Assembly: GCA_014529385.2 (NCBI GenBank)
Contig: CM043946.1
Coordinates: 15,147,077-15,211,076, forward strand
Length of the DNA stretch: 64,000 bases
Source of the DNA: Adiantum capillus-veneris
Lineage: Eukaryota > Streptophyta > Polypodiopsida > Polypodiales > Pteridaceae
Direction: 5' to 3'
This document shows, one piece after another, positions 1 to 12,100 of this stretch. The first letter of the stretch is position 1; each line of letters opens with the position of its first letter. The position numbers and the translations under genes are program-made. The notes below the pieces were generated by a model, which was not told where the DNA came from, did no database searches, and was given only the letters and a program-made list of their open reading frames with translations.

Positions 1-864
1 AAACAGATCACTGCAAAGGATGTGGCAAAATTTGTGTATGATGAAATATGTTGCAAGTTTGGGGTGCCATTAGAGCTACTTTCAGATAAGGGGCCAGGAT
101 TTAGAGCTAAACTGCTGGACTTCTTATGCACAAAGATGAATATTAGGCACCAGCATACCACTCCTTATTACCCGCAGTGTAATGGCTTAAATGAAAGATT
201 CAATGGTGAGTTGGTACAAATTCTTTCTAAAGTGACAGAGCACCAAGGAAAGAATTGGGATTTGGAATTGCCTAGTGCATTATGGGCTTACCGTACTTCG
301 GTGAAGACAGGTACAGGGTTTACTCCATTTCATTTGGTGTATGGAAAAGAAGCACTATTGCCTGTGGAAGTAGAGTTGTCTGCGGTCAAGATGTTAGAGA
401 AGTTGCTTGGGCCGCCTAGTGACGCATTCAAAGAGAGGCTCTTGCAGTTACAAGAGGTCCAATTGGATAGGATGAGCGCATTGGAGCATTATGGGCAGAT
501 GCAGAATAAGGCTTTGGCAAAGATAAATGAAAAGGTCAAAAGTAAGGGTATCAAGAAGCATGACTTGGTTTTGCGCTACAACAGCAAACTGGACAACACC
601 TTCCAAAAGAAGTTTCAAATTAAGTGGGAAGGCCCTTTCAAGGTAGTGGAGTGTTTCCCGAATGGTACATATCAGTTGGCTAACCTGGATGGGATTTTAC
701 ATACGTCAAGGGTAAATGGATTGCGTCTTAAGTTGTATCATGCCAGGTTGATGATGGTGGAGCAAGATGAGTTTTCTGAAGACCGAGTGATGTCTATGAG
801 GGATGAGGAGACCTGTGATGCGGCGAGTTTCATATCTCTCTTTGCTGCTGCTGATCATGAATGA
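1..864 (+). CDS. Ty3/gypsy integrase, C-terminal part (truncated by window edge)
   Basis: The frame is open from base 1, so the gene begins outside the window. It encodes the second half of a retroviral-type integrase: the second catalytic Asp lies in LLSDKGPGF and the catalytic Glu in NGLNERFNGE. The usual ALWAYRTS and TPFHLVYGKEALLP segments follow, then a C-terminal domain with DLVLRYNSKLDNTF, KWEGPFKV and RVNGLRLKLY, the gypsy GPY/F-type module. The first Asp, the zinc finger and everything upstream lie outside. The protein resembles integrase fragments A and B further right (shared HSTPYYPQ- and WAYRT-type blocks), so it probably belongs to the same Tat-like gypsy group. The reading frame is intact to the TGA at the end. 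Confidence 0.93.
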   Translation, partial: KQITAKDVAKFVYDEICCKFGVPLELLSDKGPGFRAKLLDFLCTKMNIRHQHTTPYYPQCNGLNERFNGELVQILSKVTEHQGKNWDLELPSALWAYRTSVKTGTGFTPFHLVYGKEALLPVEVELSAVKMLEKLLGPPSDAFKERLLQLQEVQLDRMSALEHYGQMQNKALAKINEKVKSKGIKKHDLVLRYNSKLDNTFQKKFQIKWEGPFKVVECFPNGTYQLANLDGILHTSRVNGLRLKLYHARLMMVEQDEFSEDRVMSMRDEETCDAASFISLFAAADHE

Positions 865-2039
865 TCTAGCAGGCTAGGGGATGGGCAAATTATGTCATGA
901 GTTTTTTGGAGCAAGGAATTGCGCATATGTACATACACATGCATGGTGCATCAAATAAGGAATTGCCCATTTTCCAGAGCCAGGTGGTTACGTGGGGCCC
1001 ACATGTGTACAGGTAGGACAGCATGTACATAGTGCAGCGATTTTCACTATTATCAATACTAGTGTGTTTTTTCTACAATAAGGAGGAGTTGGTAGCGCGT
1101 AAAAATTCTCGAGGAAGCTATCCACGGGCCGACGACGTGAGGTCAGCAGGTGCGTCAGATGGCATCTAGTGGCATCAGGAGGGCGAATGAGGTCAATATT
1201 TGCACGCGGATGAGGACGGACACAACGTGGGTGTTTTCTTGTGAGAGTTATGCAGAAAGGTCATCATTAGGACCACTTTTTGGGGCCACTTCACGTGGTG
1301 GCGAGATGCATTATTGGAAAAAAGCTGAGTGCCAGGTGTGCGAATGATGCAAAAAGGTGACAACTATGCACTGCGAGGTCAGTTTTTGGCCTGTTCGGGG
1401 TCCGTTTGAGGTCATCGAAAAGGCCAAGGGTTCCCAAGTAATAAAGCTAAGTGTGGGAACTGAAAAAATAGAGAGAAGACCAGAAAAAACGTGGAGAAAA
1501 GAAGAGGAACAGCCGCAGGTGTGTTTTTGCTCATTTTGGAGCCTGTTTTGGCCGTAAACTGCTCATCCTAGGTCGGATTTGAGCACTTTGACATTGTAGA
1601 CTAGGGTTTTGGGCCGTTCCGGACGTGATGGCGCTGTCCATTTTGCCAAATTCCTCACTCTTTTCCTGCTTTTTTTCTGTGTAAGTTTCTCCTATGAGCG
1701 AAGTTTCTGCTCTAGTTTGTGATTGTATTTGGCTTATTTTACCCATATTGTGTGAGCTATTTGCCCCATTGGTGTTGGCCCAAGCTCAATTGTATCTAAA
1801 CATCAGAAATTCTCCTCTTTTGAGATGAGTTTTTTGGGTGTGTGTGTGTGTGTGCGTGTCTGTGTGGAGTGGGCAAGTGGATAGTCTCTCTCCTCTCACT
1901 CCAGAAGTGTGTTCCCTGTCTCGGCTAGTTGTGTTGTCTAAGCCGAGTGGTGCCCCATAGTGTGTGTGTGTATCTTTCCAAGAGTGTGTGTCGGGTCGTT
2001 ATAGAGGCACTGTGTGTGTTTTCATCCCGCTCACAGCGT
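865..2039 (+). other. 3' flank of the gypsy element, possible LTR; no gene
   Basis: No convincing coding sequence is present. The stretch follows the integrase stop and has the mixed purine/pyrimidine look of an LTR or 3' UTR, with a TG-rich tract near 1838-1862. I could not identify a polypurine tract, LTR ends or a second LTR copy in the window, so the LTR reading is an inference. The stretch ends where LINE-like coding sequence of the opposite strand begins. Confidence 0.4.
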
Positions 2040-2225
2040 GTGAATGTTCCAAGTAAAATTCCTTGTCTTTGCTTGCATCCAACCTTAGCAAGTGTTTTCG
2101 GGCTTGACTACATTTCATGTCAAACCATTTCTTCTTGGTGCTACCCTTCTTAGATATTTTGCAAGACATGTATTCACTAAAAACCATTCCTTCTCACAAG
2201 AGCAGATTACTTCTTTGAAAACTTT

Positions 2226-3200
2226 TCACTTGCATTCTACTGTTGGTCTCTCTTGATGATGTATCATGCTTAACATTTGGTCCACCATATTAGCATATAT
2301 AAGTGCTTGTTTAAAGTCTAGACGTAGGTACAAATGATTCACATCATGGTTGGAGGATACATGTCCGGGTGTTTTACCACACTTAAGGTCAATACATAAC
2401 ATCCTATGATCCGATTCCGGGATCCATTCACCGAGTGTAAAGCTTTGTATGAATTCTATAGTGGCTTCCCAAAACAACATATAATCAATCACACTATCAC
2501 CACTGTGCTTTCTATATGTAAAGTCATTAGTGCCTTGCCATAGAGATACATCATTTGAAATGAGCATTCCGGTACTATTGGACATATGTAGAAGTGACTT
2601 TCAATAGTTATCCAGTTATTTTTCATCATTAAAGCTTTGATTATATGTACATGTATGAGTCATCCATTTTTCTTGAGACATGCGGCATGCCGACTTGTTG
2701 TGTGTCGTGTTGTAACATATTTGTGCGAGCATTCATGTCTCCAAAGACAATGAATTCACCCAGGTCCTTGTAATGAGCAATGTCTTCCTCTAGTTCAACA
2801 AAGGGCTGATCTCTATCCATATCCAAGCAAGCATAGAAGTTGGAGTCATACTGAGGAATGTAGCAGCCAGCCACAAATATGACTTGACCATTTGGTGGGC
2901 TGATTTTCAGCCATAAGTGGCATTTATACTTATCTTCTTTGACAATGGAAACATCTTGCAAACCCTTTTTGGTCATACATGCTATGCCTCCTTGCCCTCT
3001 ACGTTGCTTTGCATTTTTGGCCCACATCAAAGAATGCACATCGTATTTGTCAAATCCAAGAATAATTCATTGTGCATCATGCTCCCATATTTCGACAGGA
3101 AGTATCACATGAGAGTCATTGGTAAGCTCATTAATGCCAATTCCCACATTCAATGGATACCCGTTAAAATTCCAAAAGCTTATTTGCAAGTGTGATTTTG
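2226..3200 (-). pseudogene. LINE ORF2 endonuclease domain (EEP family), broken
   Basis: The domain begins near 3195 with ISFWNFNGYPLNV, the N-terminal strand of exonuclease-endonuclease-phosphatase (EEP) folds, then an Asn/Glu-rich block. An in-frame TGA lies shortly before HSLMWAKNAKQRRGQGGIAC. Further on are GDMNART (active-site Asp/Asn) near 2730 and the terminal SVIDYML...SDHRML block near 2400-2500, which carries the Asp-His pair of EEP nucleases. The family nicks target DNA to prime reverse transcription. At least one TGA and frameshifts near 2590-2640 break the gene, so activity is unlikely. Confidence 0.8.
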
Positions 3201-3356
3201 TCTCATAGATCATGTGTCCCTATTTGTTGAGTGGACTTGCATCCTCCTCAAGTGACTTTTGTTCTTAAGCTGACACCTTAACCTTCTTGCTTTTTTAAAG
3301 CTGCATATGCTTTGCAATGTACATTTTGTTGCATAAGAGTGCGATCCTCATATACA

Positions 3357-4206
3357 TTACAACCCGTTCCTTGGGGTAGATCCAACTATTGTCAAGGATG
3401 ATGTTTCTCTGTACCTCATCAGCCATGGTACAAACAATAGGTCTTTCTCCTGAGCAAGGACTCCTTGTTTTCCAACTTGATGTGCACCATAATCCATGAT
3501 TCCAAACATGCCAAAGTATGTAGAAAAAAACTCTTCAATAGCAACCGCAAGAGATTGGGGTGTTTCCATGCTTTCCTCCTTGATTCCACAAATGATGATG
3601 TTCTTTGAGTGTTTTTCCCATTCTTGCAATTCTTGAGTATCCACGTTCTCTACATTCTTTGCTTGGACAACGGCTTGCGTGATAGGATATGTAGAAACCC
3701 CATTATCCTTACATATATTAGCCCATGATTTGGATCCATTTCTCATCTCACATACATCATGGTGTATTGTATCTATCGTTTCCTCTTTCAATACATGATC
3801 ACTCTCAGCTTTGTTCAAGCGCTCTTTCAATACATTCATGTCAACAAAAGAGTGCTTACATTCTTGAACTTCATTCTCAAGATGCATCAAGCGTGTTGTT
3901 TGCATTTCAAAAAACTTATTGAGGTGCTCATTCTCCACAACAAGAACTCTTAAAGTGCCATTCTCCATTGCAAGTGCGCGCGCGCAGCTCTTCACCTTTC
4001 TTGTTGATGGTTTCTTGTAATGAGACCAAGTAAGCCATGACCATTGCTTCCGTTGTTGTAGATGATGTGGTTGGATTAGCATCCAAATTCCTTGGAGATT
4101 TTGCATCAATCCCCATGGCGAGCACGGATTTTCCACCCTTGCGAGTTTTGTCCCACGTTGCCTTCAAGTCGGCAACAAAAATGCAAACTTTTGACAGTTT
4201 TTTCAA
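3357..4206 (-). pseudogene. LINE ORF1-like coiled-coil / RRM-type protein
   Basis: Two overlapping frames make one protein: an N-terminal part (4206 down to about 3980) and the remainder to 3357. The frame changes at a GCGCGCGC run near 3978-3987, a plausible slippage site. The middle is rich in Glu, Lys, Leu and His and looks like a coiled coil. It is followed by SKNIIICGIKEESMETPQSL, which resembles the start of the RNA-binding domain of L1-type ORF1 proteins. Its place upstream of an endonuclease on the same strand supports the ORF1 call. It is predicted to bind the element's RNA. It is broken and probably inactive. Confidence 0.65.
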
Positions 4207-4270
4207 TTCTGAGATGTTGTAATAGCAAAGCCTTCCATTGCTCAGAAAAATTATGTCTTTACATCAATGC

Positions 4271-4271
<1 letters not shown>

Positions 4272-4325
<54 letters not shown>

Positions 4326-4371
4326 GAGAGGAATAGACAGAGGAAGAGGGAAAGAGACAAAGAGAGAGGAA

Positions 4372-4405
<34 letters not shown>

Positions 4406-4519
4406 GGGGGGAAGAGAAATAGAGATAGAGATAGAGAGGGAGAGGGAAGGAGAGAGAGAAATAGAGAAATAAGGAAAGAGAGAGAGATAGAGATAAGAGA
4501 GATAAAGATAGAGAGATAG

Positions 4520-4552
<33 letters not shown>

Positions 4553-4612
4553 AAAGAGAGAGAAATAGATATAGAGAGGGAAAGAGAATGAGAGAGAGAG
4601 AGGAAGATAAAA
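4272..4612. repeat. (GA)n-rich microsatellite with a long G run
   Basis: About 25 uninterrupted GA units are followed by degenerate GA/GATA repeats, with a run of about 18 G near 4394-4411 and a short GATA array near 4515-4540. All three minus-strand frames are open here only because the repeat codes for Ser/Leu/Tyr strings; none is a gene. Confidence 0.97.
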
Positions 4613-4656
4613 TAAATAGGTAGATAAAGAGCAATGTTTGTAGGCCAAGCAACCAT

Positions 4657-5731
4657 TTTGTGGTGTGCGCCGTACGGGTATACGTCTGCTTCTATAGAGT
4701 ACTATAAAAAAGACCTTCTTTACATGAAGCCAATGGAATTCAGAAATGACTTTCTACTCTTGTCTCCTTAGCTTCTCTATTTTTCTCTCTCTCTTCCTAT
4801 CTCTTTCTCCTCACGGAATAGGCACTAGGTTGGACAGCTTTCAACGGTACCGTACCTCAGAATGGAGGCAGGCATGCAATGCGCAAAGTAATCCCTCAAA
4901 CAAGGAGCTGCTGTGAAGAGATGATGTGCAAGAAGCACAATACAGAAACTCTTCTTCATAGCGCTCTACAAAAACAGGAGCACTCTCGCACTGCGCACAA
5001 CACAAAACCATGGCTACATTTACGTAATTGTATATATATTTGTTTATGCATGTATGTAGGCACTAAGTACGGGAGAATAACACCCGAAGGTCAGACGTTT
5101 CCTCTTGGGCATAGTCCTTTTTTAATCGTGGCGTTGCGGTCATTGATCCACTCATGCATGGATTACCCGAACGTACCTCTAGTTTTACCACGGTTGAGAC
5201 TGTGATGATATCTAAAGAGGTGTCACTTGACCTTTGGCACTACTAGCGTCTACTTAGGTCTACTAGTATGTATATGTATCTATGTGCTTGTGTGCTAATA
5301 TACTTGTGTACGTATTTAAAGATGAGTGAGTAGTTGGGAAAGCTAAATCTCATATTGCCCTTTGTAATGTAGATGCCAAACGAGAGATAACTTGGTGGGG
5401 AGCAGCCATCTGGATCTTCTTTTGGTTGGTTCACATCCTAGGTGGGCTCCCACCCGGGGTGGACAACGCCTACAATGGACTCAAGTCTTGAGGCACTAAG
5501 AACAAGCAAAGAGATAAAGATTATTTATGGCTAGTTAACCCTAAACCATGAATGTCATAGAAGTTTATTTTTTTTATTTTTAGACATGGCCATCCTACAC
5601 CTACTCGACTCAAGTTCCTCCATTGATCATAGATTCAGACCTATAGCGGGCTCTCTCTTTATGAGACCAGTACCTCCGTTCGACAAAGGAATTGTTTGGC
5701 TACTATAGTACTGCACCGATGACACCTCAGT
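4657..5731. other. Intergenic stretch without a recognisable gene
   Basis: No open frame here has recognisable content. The stretch lies downstream of the minus-strand gypsy polyprotein, where its 3' LTR would be expected. I could not find a matching copy on the other side of that element, so no LTR can be called. Confidence 0.5.
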
Positions 5732-6505
5732 CTACGGCCCCTTCTTATCATCGTACTCCCCTTCCATTGTATGGTCCCACTTCCCCACTTTGACTGCAAT
5801 TATTGGCTCCACTGTGTCTTCATCCAACCTCATCAATCGAATGGCATTGATTCGCAATGGTGCTCCACTTTGTTGTTGTTGTCGCAGAAGTCTTCGTTTT
5901 GTAATGCGTTCTTTTGCTTCTGCTTGACCTTCTTCGCGTACTCTCTTTTTTTCTTTCATCCGTTGTTTTCCTTGATGGATTTGTTGGAGCATCTCTTGTG
6001 TGAGTGGTAGATGATATTTCTTCAGTCGACATCCACTAATCCAGTTTGGCATTTCTTCACCTACTAATGTAGCAAGCTTGACAACTCCACTTTGTGATAG
6101 ATCACTAATCACAAAGGGTCCCATCCCTCGCTTTTTAACTTTCTTGGCATGTTGCTTCAAAGTATAAACAAGTACATAATCACCTGTTTTGAACTCTTTA
6201 GTGCGCACGTGCTTGTCAAAAAACTCTTTTTGTCTTCTCTTTTTAGCATAGATTGAAGCTACAGCTCTCAAGCAGAGTTCATCTAGCTTTTCAAGATCAT
6301 CTATTCTTGAAGAGAGTTCATGCCCTGTCCATTCTAAGCATTTCGCTACTTGTAGAGTTGGAATTAAAAACTCTATGGGTAGTATAGCATTTAGGCCAAA
6401 CACCATGTTGTACGCTGTTGTTCCTATCGATGTTTTGTAAGCTACCCTGTATGCCCATAGTGTTGAGTGTAGCTGTTGATCCCAATTTGTTCTTGACTCT
6501 GACAC
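5732..6505 (-). pseudogene. gypsy integrase C-terminal part
   Basis: This continues the integrase of the preceding frame after the one-base deletion. It starts inside the core (ESRTNWDQQLHSTLWAYRVA) and runs through MVFGLNAILPIEFLIPT, a helical linker and KEFKTGDYVLVYTLKQHAKK. The C-terminal GMGPFVISDLSQSGVVKLA module is the GPY/F-like end domain. The Lys/Arg/Gln-rich tail ends at a TAG. The C-terminal domain normally binds cDNA or target chromatin. Within itself the piece has no stop codons, but it has no start of its own. Confidence 0.88.
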
Positions 6506-7860
6506 TATTTTAGTAAGAACCGTGCATAGTGTTTTATTTGTGGCCTCAGCTGTCCATTTGCCTGTGGATGGTATGGAGCAGATTTCCTATGTATGACCAT
6601 GAATTCCTCTAGCAAATATTCAATGACTTCATTGAGAAAATGTGTCCCACAGTCACTGAAAATTTCTATTGGTAACCCGTAACGTACAAAAAAATTCTCA
6701 TACAAAAATTGTGCAGTGGTGCGTGCATCTGCTTTTTGTGTTGCCTTGGCTTCGACCCATTTTGTGAGATAGTCCGTAGCCACAATGATATATTGGGTAT
6801 GGGTGCGATATGCAGGGGGTGAGATAGGTCCCACAAAATCAATGCCCAATTTTTCAAATGCTCTTGCTCCCATCATTGGCCGTAGTGGCATCTCATCTCT
6901 TTTTATTGGCACCTTGGTGCGTTGACACACGTCACAACGCTTTACAAACTCTGCAGCATCCATATGCAATGTAGGCCACCATATACCTGCGGTTAAGATA
7001 ATTTTTGTCATCTTATCGCCTGAAAAATGACCTCCACTTATTCCGCTATGTGCCTGTTCTAGAATCAGCAGGTATTCTCTTTCACTTGCACAAATTCTAA
7101 GTTGATTGTCCTTTCCTCGCTTATAGAGTTGGTTTCCAATCAACTGAAAGTCACGAGCTTCCAGCTCTATAGCTTTTTTTCGTGCTCTTGTGATGTTCTT
7201 AGGAAACGTCCTGGTGGTTAAGAAATCAATGACATATTGACTCCATGCAGGTGCAATGTTTACCTGAAACAATGTCATGTGATCCACTGGTCGTTTGGCA
7301 CTACATATAGTACAATTGGTAACATAAGAATGTGTGTCCGCATACATAGTAGGCCAATAAACCCCTAATTGTTTCAGTCTCTGGTATGTTTTCACTGTTG
7401 AACAATGAAATGCACAATCCTGGACATGTGCTTCTTCAAGGTAGCACTCGAATTCTTCCGGATCTATACATAATCGTAGGATTTGGTCCGATCCTATATG
7501 ATACAGCCGTCCTGCTATCAACTGGAAGTTTTTTGTTTGTTGAATTGTTTGTTGTTTGTAGTTGTATTCCATATTATCAAACCCACTTCCAAACAAAATA
7601 ATGCTAACAATTTCCTGTGACCATTTGGGTATCATTTCAATATTGAAAAGATAAGCATCTGATATGTCATCATCTACTCCTTCAGGAGCTTCCCTGTTGT
7701 GTATCCTTGAAAGATGATCCACTCGTAGATGGGTTTTACCCTTTTTGACCACCACTGTGAAGTCAAACTCTAGCAATATAATAAACCAGCATACAATTAT
7801 CCCTATATTGCATGGTTTATTTACCAGATACAACAGAGCTTGATGATCTGTGAAGAACAC
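6505..7860 (-). pseudogene. RNase H end plus integrase with duplicated H2C2 zinc-finger module
   Basis: The 451-codon frame starts in the tail of RNase H (FFTDHQALLYLVNK, then RVDHLSRIH at residue 46). The integrase zinc-binding module occurs twice, about 126 residues apart: copy one with His145/His152 and Cys183/Cys186, copy two with His271/His278 and Cys309/Cys312. Both follow a related (N/D)FQLI...LY block. The core has Asp341 (GIDFVGP) and Asp403 (FSDCGTHF). The catalytic Glu would follow NGQ, but one base is missing near 6547, and the frame then reads non-homologous residues. The next frame at 6505 resumes the true protein. Integrase inserts element cDNA into the genome; this copy is inactive. 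Confidence 0.88.
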
Positions 7861-9128
7861 AAATTTTTTTGCGGAGCAAATAATGCCGAAATTTTTTTAC
7901 AGCATAGATCATTCCTAACCCTTCTCGTTCGGTGATTGTGTAGTTCTTTTCCGCACTGTTTAACTGTCAGCTTGCATAACATACTGGAAAATCCATCATT
8001 CCATCTCCAGGTTGAGCCAGAATACTCCCGATTGCATATGCAGAAGCATCAATGTGAACATGGAATATCTTTTCCCAATCCGGTGCCTTAACTACAGGTA
8101 CTGATATAAGGTTTTCCTTCAGCTTTTGGAATGAAGTTTCACACTCCTCGATCGAAATTGACTAGCAAACGATACAGAGGTTGTGCGATAGCCGCATACA
8201 TATATATGAATCTTCGATAATATCCGCAGTGTCCCATGAAGGATTGCACTTGTTTCGCATTAGTAGGCCTGGGTAGGTCTACAATGACTTTGACTTTGTC
8301 TAGGTCAGTGGTTATGCCATTTCTTGAGACAATGTGTCCTAAGATGCGGCCTTACTTAACCATGAATATACACTTTTCTGGGTTAAGACAGATTCGATAT
8401 GCCCTGCATTTTTCAAAGACCTTTTACAAATGGTCAATATGTTCCTTTCATAGAAGAGAGTGTACACAAAGATTATCCATGTAAATTTCTGAGAATATTC
8501 TTAGGTATTCCATGAATGCGTGTGTCATTAACCTTTGGAAGTAGCTGGGGCATTAGTTAAGCCAAACGGCATAACCCAATACGCATAAATTTCCCATTCT
8601 GTGGCAAACGCTATTTTGTGTTGATCCTCCCTTGCTATTGCCAGTTGGTTGTATCCTGAAAACCCATCCAGAAAGGATAAGCCCATTTCCCGGCCACCCG
8701 CTCAAGTACATGTTCTGTGATTGGCAAGGGATAATTATCCCCTATGGTAGCTGCATTTACCTTTTTGAGGTTTACACACACTCGCAGTTTTCCATTCTTT
8801 TTGGGAACTACCACAATGGGTGACACCCAATCTGTATGTTCGATTTCATAGATGAATTCAGCTTCCATCAGTTTATCAATCTCTTCTTTGATTCGTTTAG
8901 AAAATGTGTCATTATATGTATAAGGACGTTGTTTGCTAGGTTTTGCATCTGATTTCAAAGGAATTGTATGTTGGCATATCGATGGATCAACTCCGTTGAG
9001 GTCTTTACAGGACCATGCAAACACATCTTTATACTTCTTGAGAAGTTGTGTTAGCCGTTCTTCTTCTTCAGGATCTAAATCGTTTGCTATATAGACCGGC
9101 TGAGGCTTTTCACCTGGTTCTGCAAGGT
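7861..9128 (-). pseudogene. gypsy reverse transcriptase / RNase H, degraded
   Basis: From 9128 down the frame reads RIDLAEPGEKPQPVYIANDL, then KYKDVFAW and DWVSPIVVVPKKNGKLRVCV, the classic entry to gypsy reverse transcriptase. It continues to PLPITEHVLERVAGKWA near 8690. Then frames break repeatedly: a VMPFGLTNAPAT-type block is recognisable near 8570, but the catalytic Y-x-D-D region and most of RNase H (7,880-8,400) survive only as scraps in different frames. The family copies element RNA to DNA and removes the RNA template. This copy cannot encode an active enzyme. Confidence 0.8.
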
Positions 9129-12100
9129 CTATCCTTTTTGCATTTTCTGGCCCATCGTAAGATTCTTGGTTGGTTCTTTCCGATAGTGTGATGGTACATT
9201 CATGTTTCCCTTTTCTAACTCCCCTTTATCATCACTATCTTCTTCAGTAGTCCATATCTCACATAAAGACCGTTTCAGTTCTTGGTATTTCTGTTTACGC
9301 TCCAATTTGGTCCACTTTTTGTCTTTTGTTGTTTCTTTTTTTGGTTTTTGAGATTTTTGTGATTTTGTTTCTGTTTTAGCTTCTCGTTCCTGTTTTATTT
9401 CCTCTTGCGTTCTTTCCCTTCGATCTTTTGAGAATCTTCCTGATATTTGATCTTTTACACCATCCTCTGCTTTTACAAGCCTCAAATCGTGAGTTTTACC
9501 TTTTATCCTGGGCATCAGGTTCTCTCTCACTTTTTTTTTTGCTCGTTTTCTCCTATAGCGTTCCTGGCGTCTAGGGTGCTGATTAGCAAAATCATAAACC
9601 TTGATATTATCGGTTTCCCTTCCACGCTCACTTGAGGTGTCTGAACACTCATTATCTGCATCATCATTTACTTCCAGATGTTCAGAGGAGTTATAAAACT
9701 CTTCTTGTTCTGGTGGTTCTACCGTCTTATCTTCTCCTGGTATAATGTTTACCATGTAGTAGGGTAGCACATCATAGCCCTCCTTATCGCAAAATTTTGT
9801 TATTGGACTATCTGTAATGGTACAGACATCCAATGTTGCTAGTATGTGTTCCCATTCTAGAGGTTCCAAGGCGTCTTCAAGGAAATGTTCCGGAATATAC
9901 TCCTTGTCCTCTATCGCTCTTTCTAAGACGCATTCCTCTCTTCTTAGGCTTCCACAATGTGAAGCTCCGCACATCCATAGCTCTTTTTGTTGCCCTAACC
10001 ATGCTGGGAGTTCTGATCCTGCTACTGTAGCTGAATCAAACTCTTCCACAGGTGTTTGGTTCACATCCTTGTAACTAAGGTCTTTCAGGTGTATTTTAGT
10101 TGTTGTCTCGCCATGTCTGAGGTATATGTGGTCGTAACCCCAATCTTGGACTATCTTCAATTGTCGCATGAATGGTCTTCCCAAGATGATCTCATAATTG
10201 TTCTTTTTGTCGAAATCAACTATTGCAAATGTATGCTCATACTCGATCCCGCACGAAGTGACAATCACTTTTTCTAATAGTCCTAGAGGCTTCTCCATGA
10301 ACCCATCTGCCAATTGCAATTTCATTCTGGTAGCTCTCAAAGCTGGTTTTCCCCATTTTTTCTAGATTTCCTTGGTGGCGATAGCAACTCCCGCTCCACT
10401 GTCAAGAATAGCTTTGGAAACTACTCCTTGGAATTCTACTGGTAGCATGGTGTTTCCATCTTCTCCCTCACAATACTCTCCAACCTTGTTTAATGGTACT
10501 GGCCTAGTGTTTAATTGAGGTCTATCCAACTCTCTGATCCCTTCCTGTAGCCTCAAGGTGAGGTTTTTCACTCCAAATTTTTCTAGGCATTTACCTACTA
10601 TGGTCCACATGTTTAGTTGTAACCTTAGGAGTTCTGCTACTATGATTGTGCATGCCACCGGGGTGGACAATAACTCAATCAATCCTTGCGAATCCATCAC
10701 TTTGTTAGAAGAAAGTCTTTGAGATGGGATTGCTCTCACTTACGACTTGGCTTCATACTCTCCTAGGTAAGAGGGTAAAGTTCTCAGCGAGTCTGGTTGG
10801 CTGTGCCCCGAACTAATTGATCCTTGGTCTCCCCCTTGTGAATGTATCTCAAAGTTCATTTGTGACCTTGCCTCAAATTCTTCAATAGGAGGTAAGGTTA
10901 CATTCTTTTCTTTTCTCGTGCTATTCATGTGGTTACTCATCCTATTAGCTTCGTTGGCCTCACGGATTTTCTTCCACGGATCGTCTAGAACGTTACAGTC
11001 CTTACCCACTTCTGTCAATATTTTAGGCTGGAACCCGTCACTGGCCTCATCTGTGGTATTTGGCACTATGATAGGCTCTCATCTGGACTCATAGGCATTA
11101 GTGAGTCTTTCCTTTGTTTCTACATGTTTCTCTAAAGTTGGTTGGATAGGTGTTGGAGCCGGTGCCTCATGCCAATTTATAGGTTTACCCAGCGGGTCTT
11201 CCATCAATGATTGAGTTGTTTCAATCATCTTTTTACACATTTCCAACCTTTGTTTTTCTATTTCTGCATATGGATAAGTCATCCACCTTTACTCTTGGGT
11301 TTGGTTCTTTTTGAGTCTAGCTTCATAAGCTTTTAGAAGCGCATCCAACTGCTCATTTACCTTGTCTGCCAGTACAGATCCTCATGACCCTGCACTTTTG
11401 GGCTCTGTTATTTTCTTGGGTGCTATGGTTGCCGTGGTGTGTGAGATTGGGCTAGCTAGATCCTCTAACCTCTCTAATCTATCCTTTGTATGTTTCAACT
11501 CCTCGGATAGAGCTGTTTGCTCTCGTTCCTTCCTGGCTTTCATACGCGCCTTTCTAGCTTTCCAAGTGCTTCTCTGATTTTTCGTTTCTGAACTTTGGAC
11601 ATCGGTTATTGGCTCTTCAACTATGGGTTGGTTAGTCATTCTTTGAGCTTGGGCTCATGTTACTGCCTGAATAGGTATAATTGTTTCATTTTCCGACCCT
11701 CCACTGGAAGGTACTGTTTCTAGCATATTCAAGGTGGTTTTTGCTCCTTTGCTCGGGTTTTTAGGGCAATCGGGAATCAAATGAGTAACTCCACACTCAG
11801 TGCAGTATGCATTGACTCTAATGATTTCATCATGAGGACAGTCTCTTAGCCAATGGTCTCCACCACACTTGTAGCAGGGTCCCTTGGGTTGTTGAGGTGC
11901 TCCTTGAGCTCCTCTTTGTTGGTATGCATGTCTTTGTCCGCCCATGCCTCCGTTGGCTATAAACAACAATGTTCGTTCATCTAAGCTATATCTCCCTTCT
12001 CTTGCTGCCTGTGCAGCTTTTGGTGGTCCTGTACTTCCTATCATGCTCCATGGTTCTGGTGTTGAGGGTTCTTCCGGTTGATAATAGATAGGGTTTGCTG

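Larger units (their letters stand above)
2040..4206 (-). mobile_element. LINE (non-LTR retrotransposon) fragment: ORF1 plus endonuclease, no reverse transcriptase
   Basis: Read on the minus strand, this holds a coiled-coil ORF1-like protein, then an apurinic-type endonuclease, then the first residues of the linker that normally leads to reverse transcriptase (WFDMKCSQARKHLLRLD near 2120). No reverse transcriptase follows; the homology stops near 2040 at the flank of the gypsy element. The coding sequence is broken by frameshifts and stops. Most LINE copies are shortened at the 5' end, so a copy that keeps its 5' half and loses its 3' half points to a later break or insertion. Confidence 0.8.

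Noticed and set aside
4251-4656. Three overlapping long minus-strand ORFs rich in Ser, Leu and Tyr
   Set aside because: They are translations of the GA microsatellite in all three frames; no protein signal.
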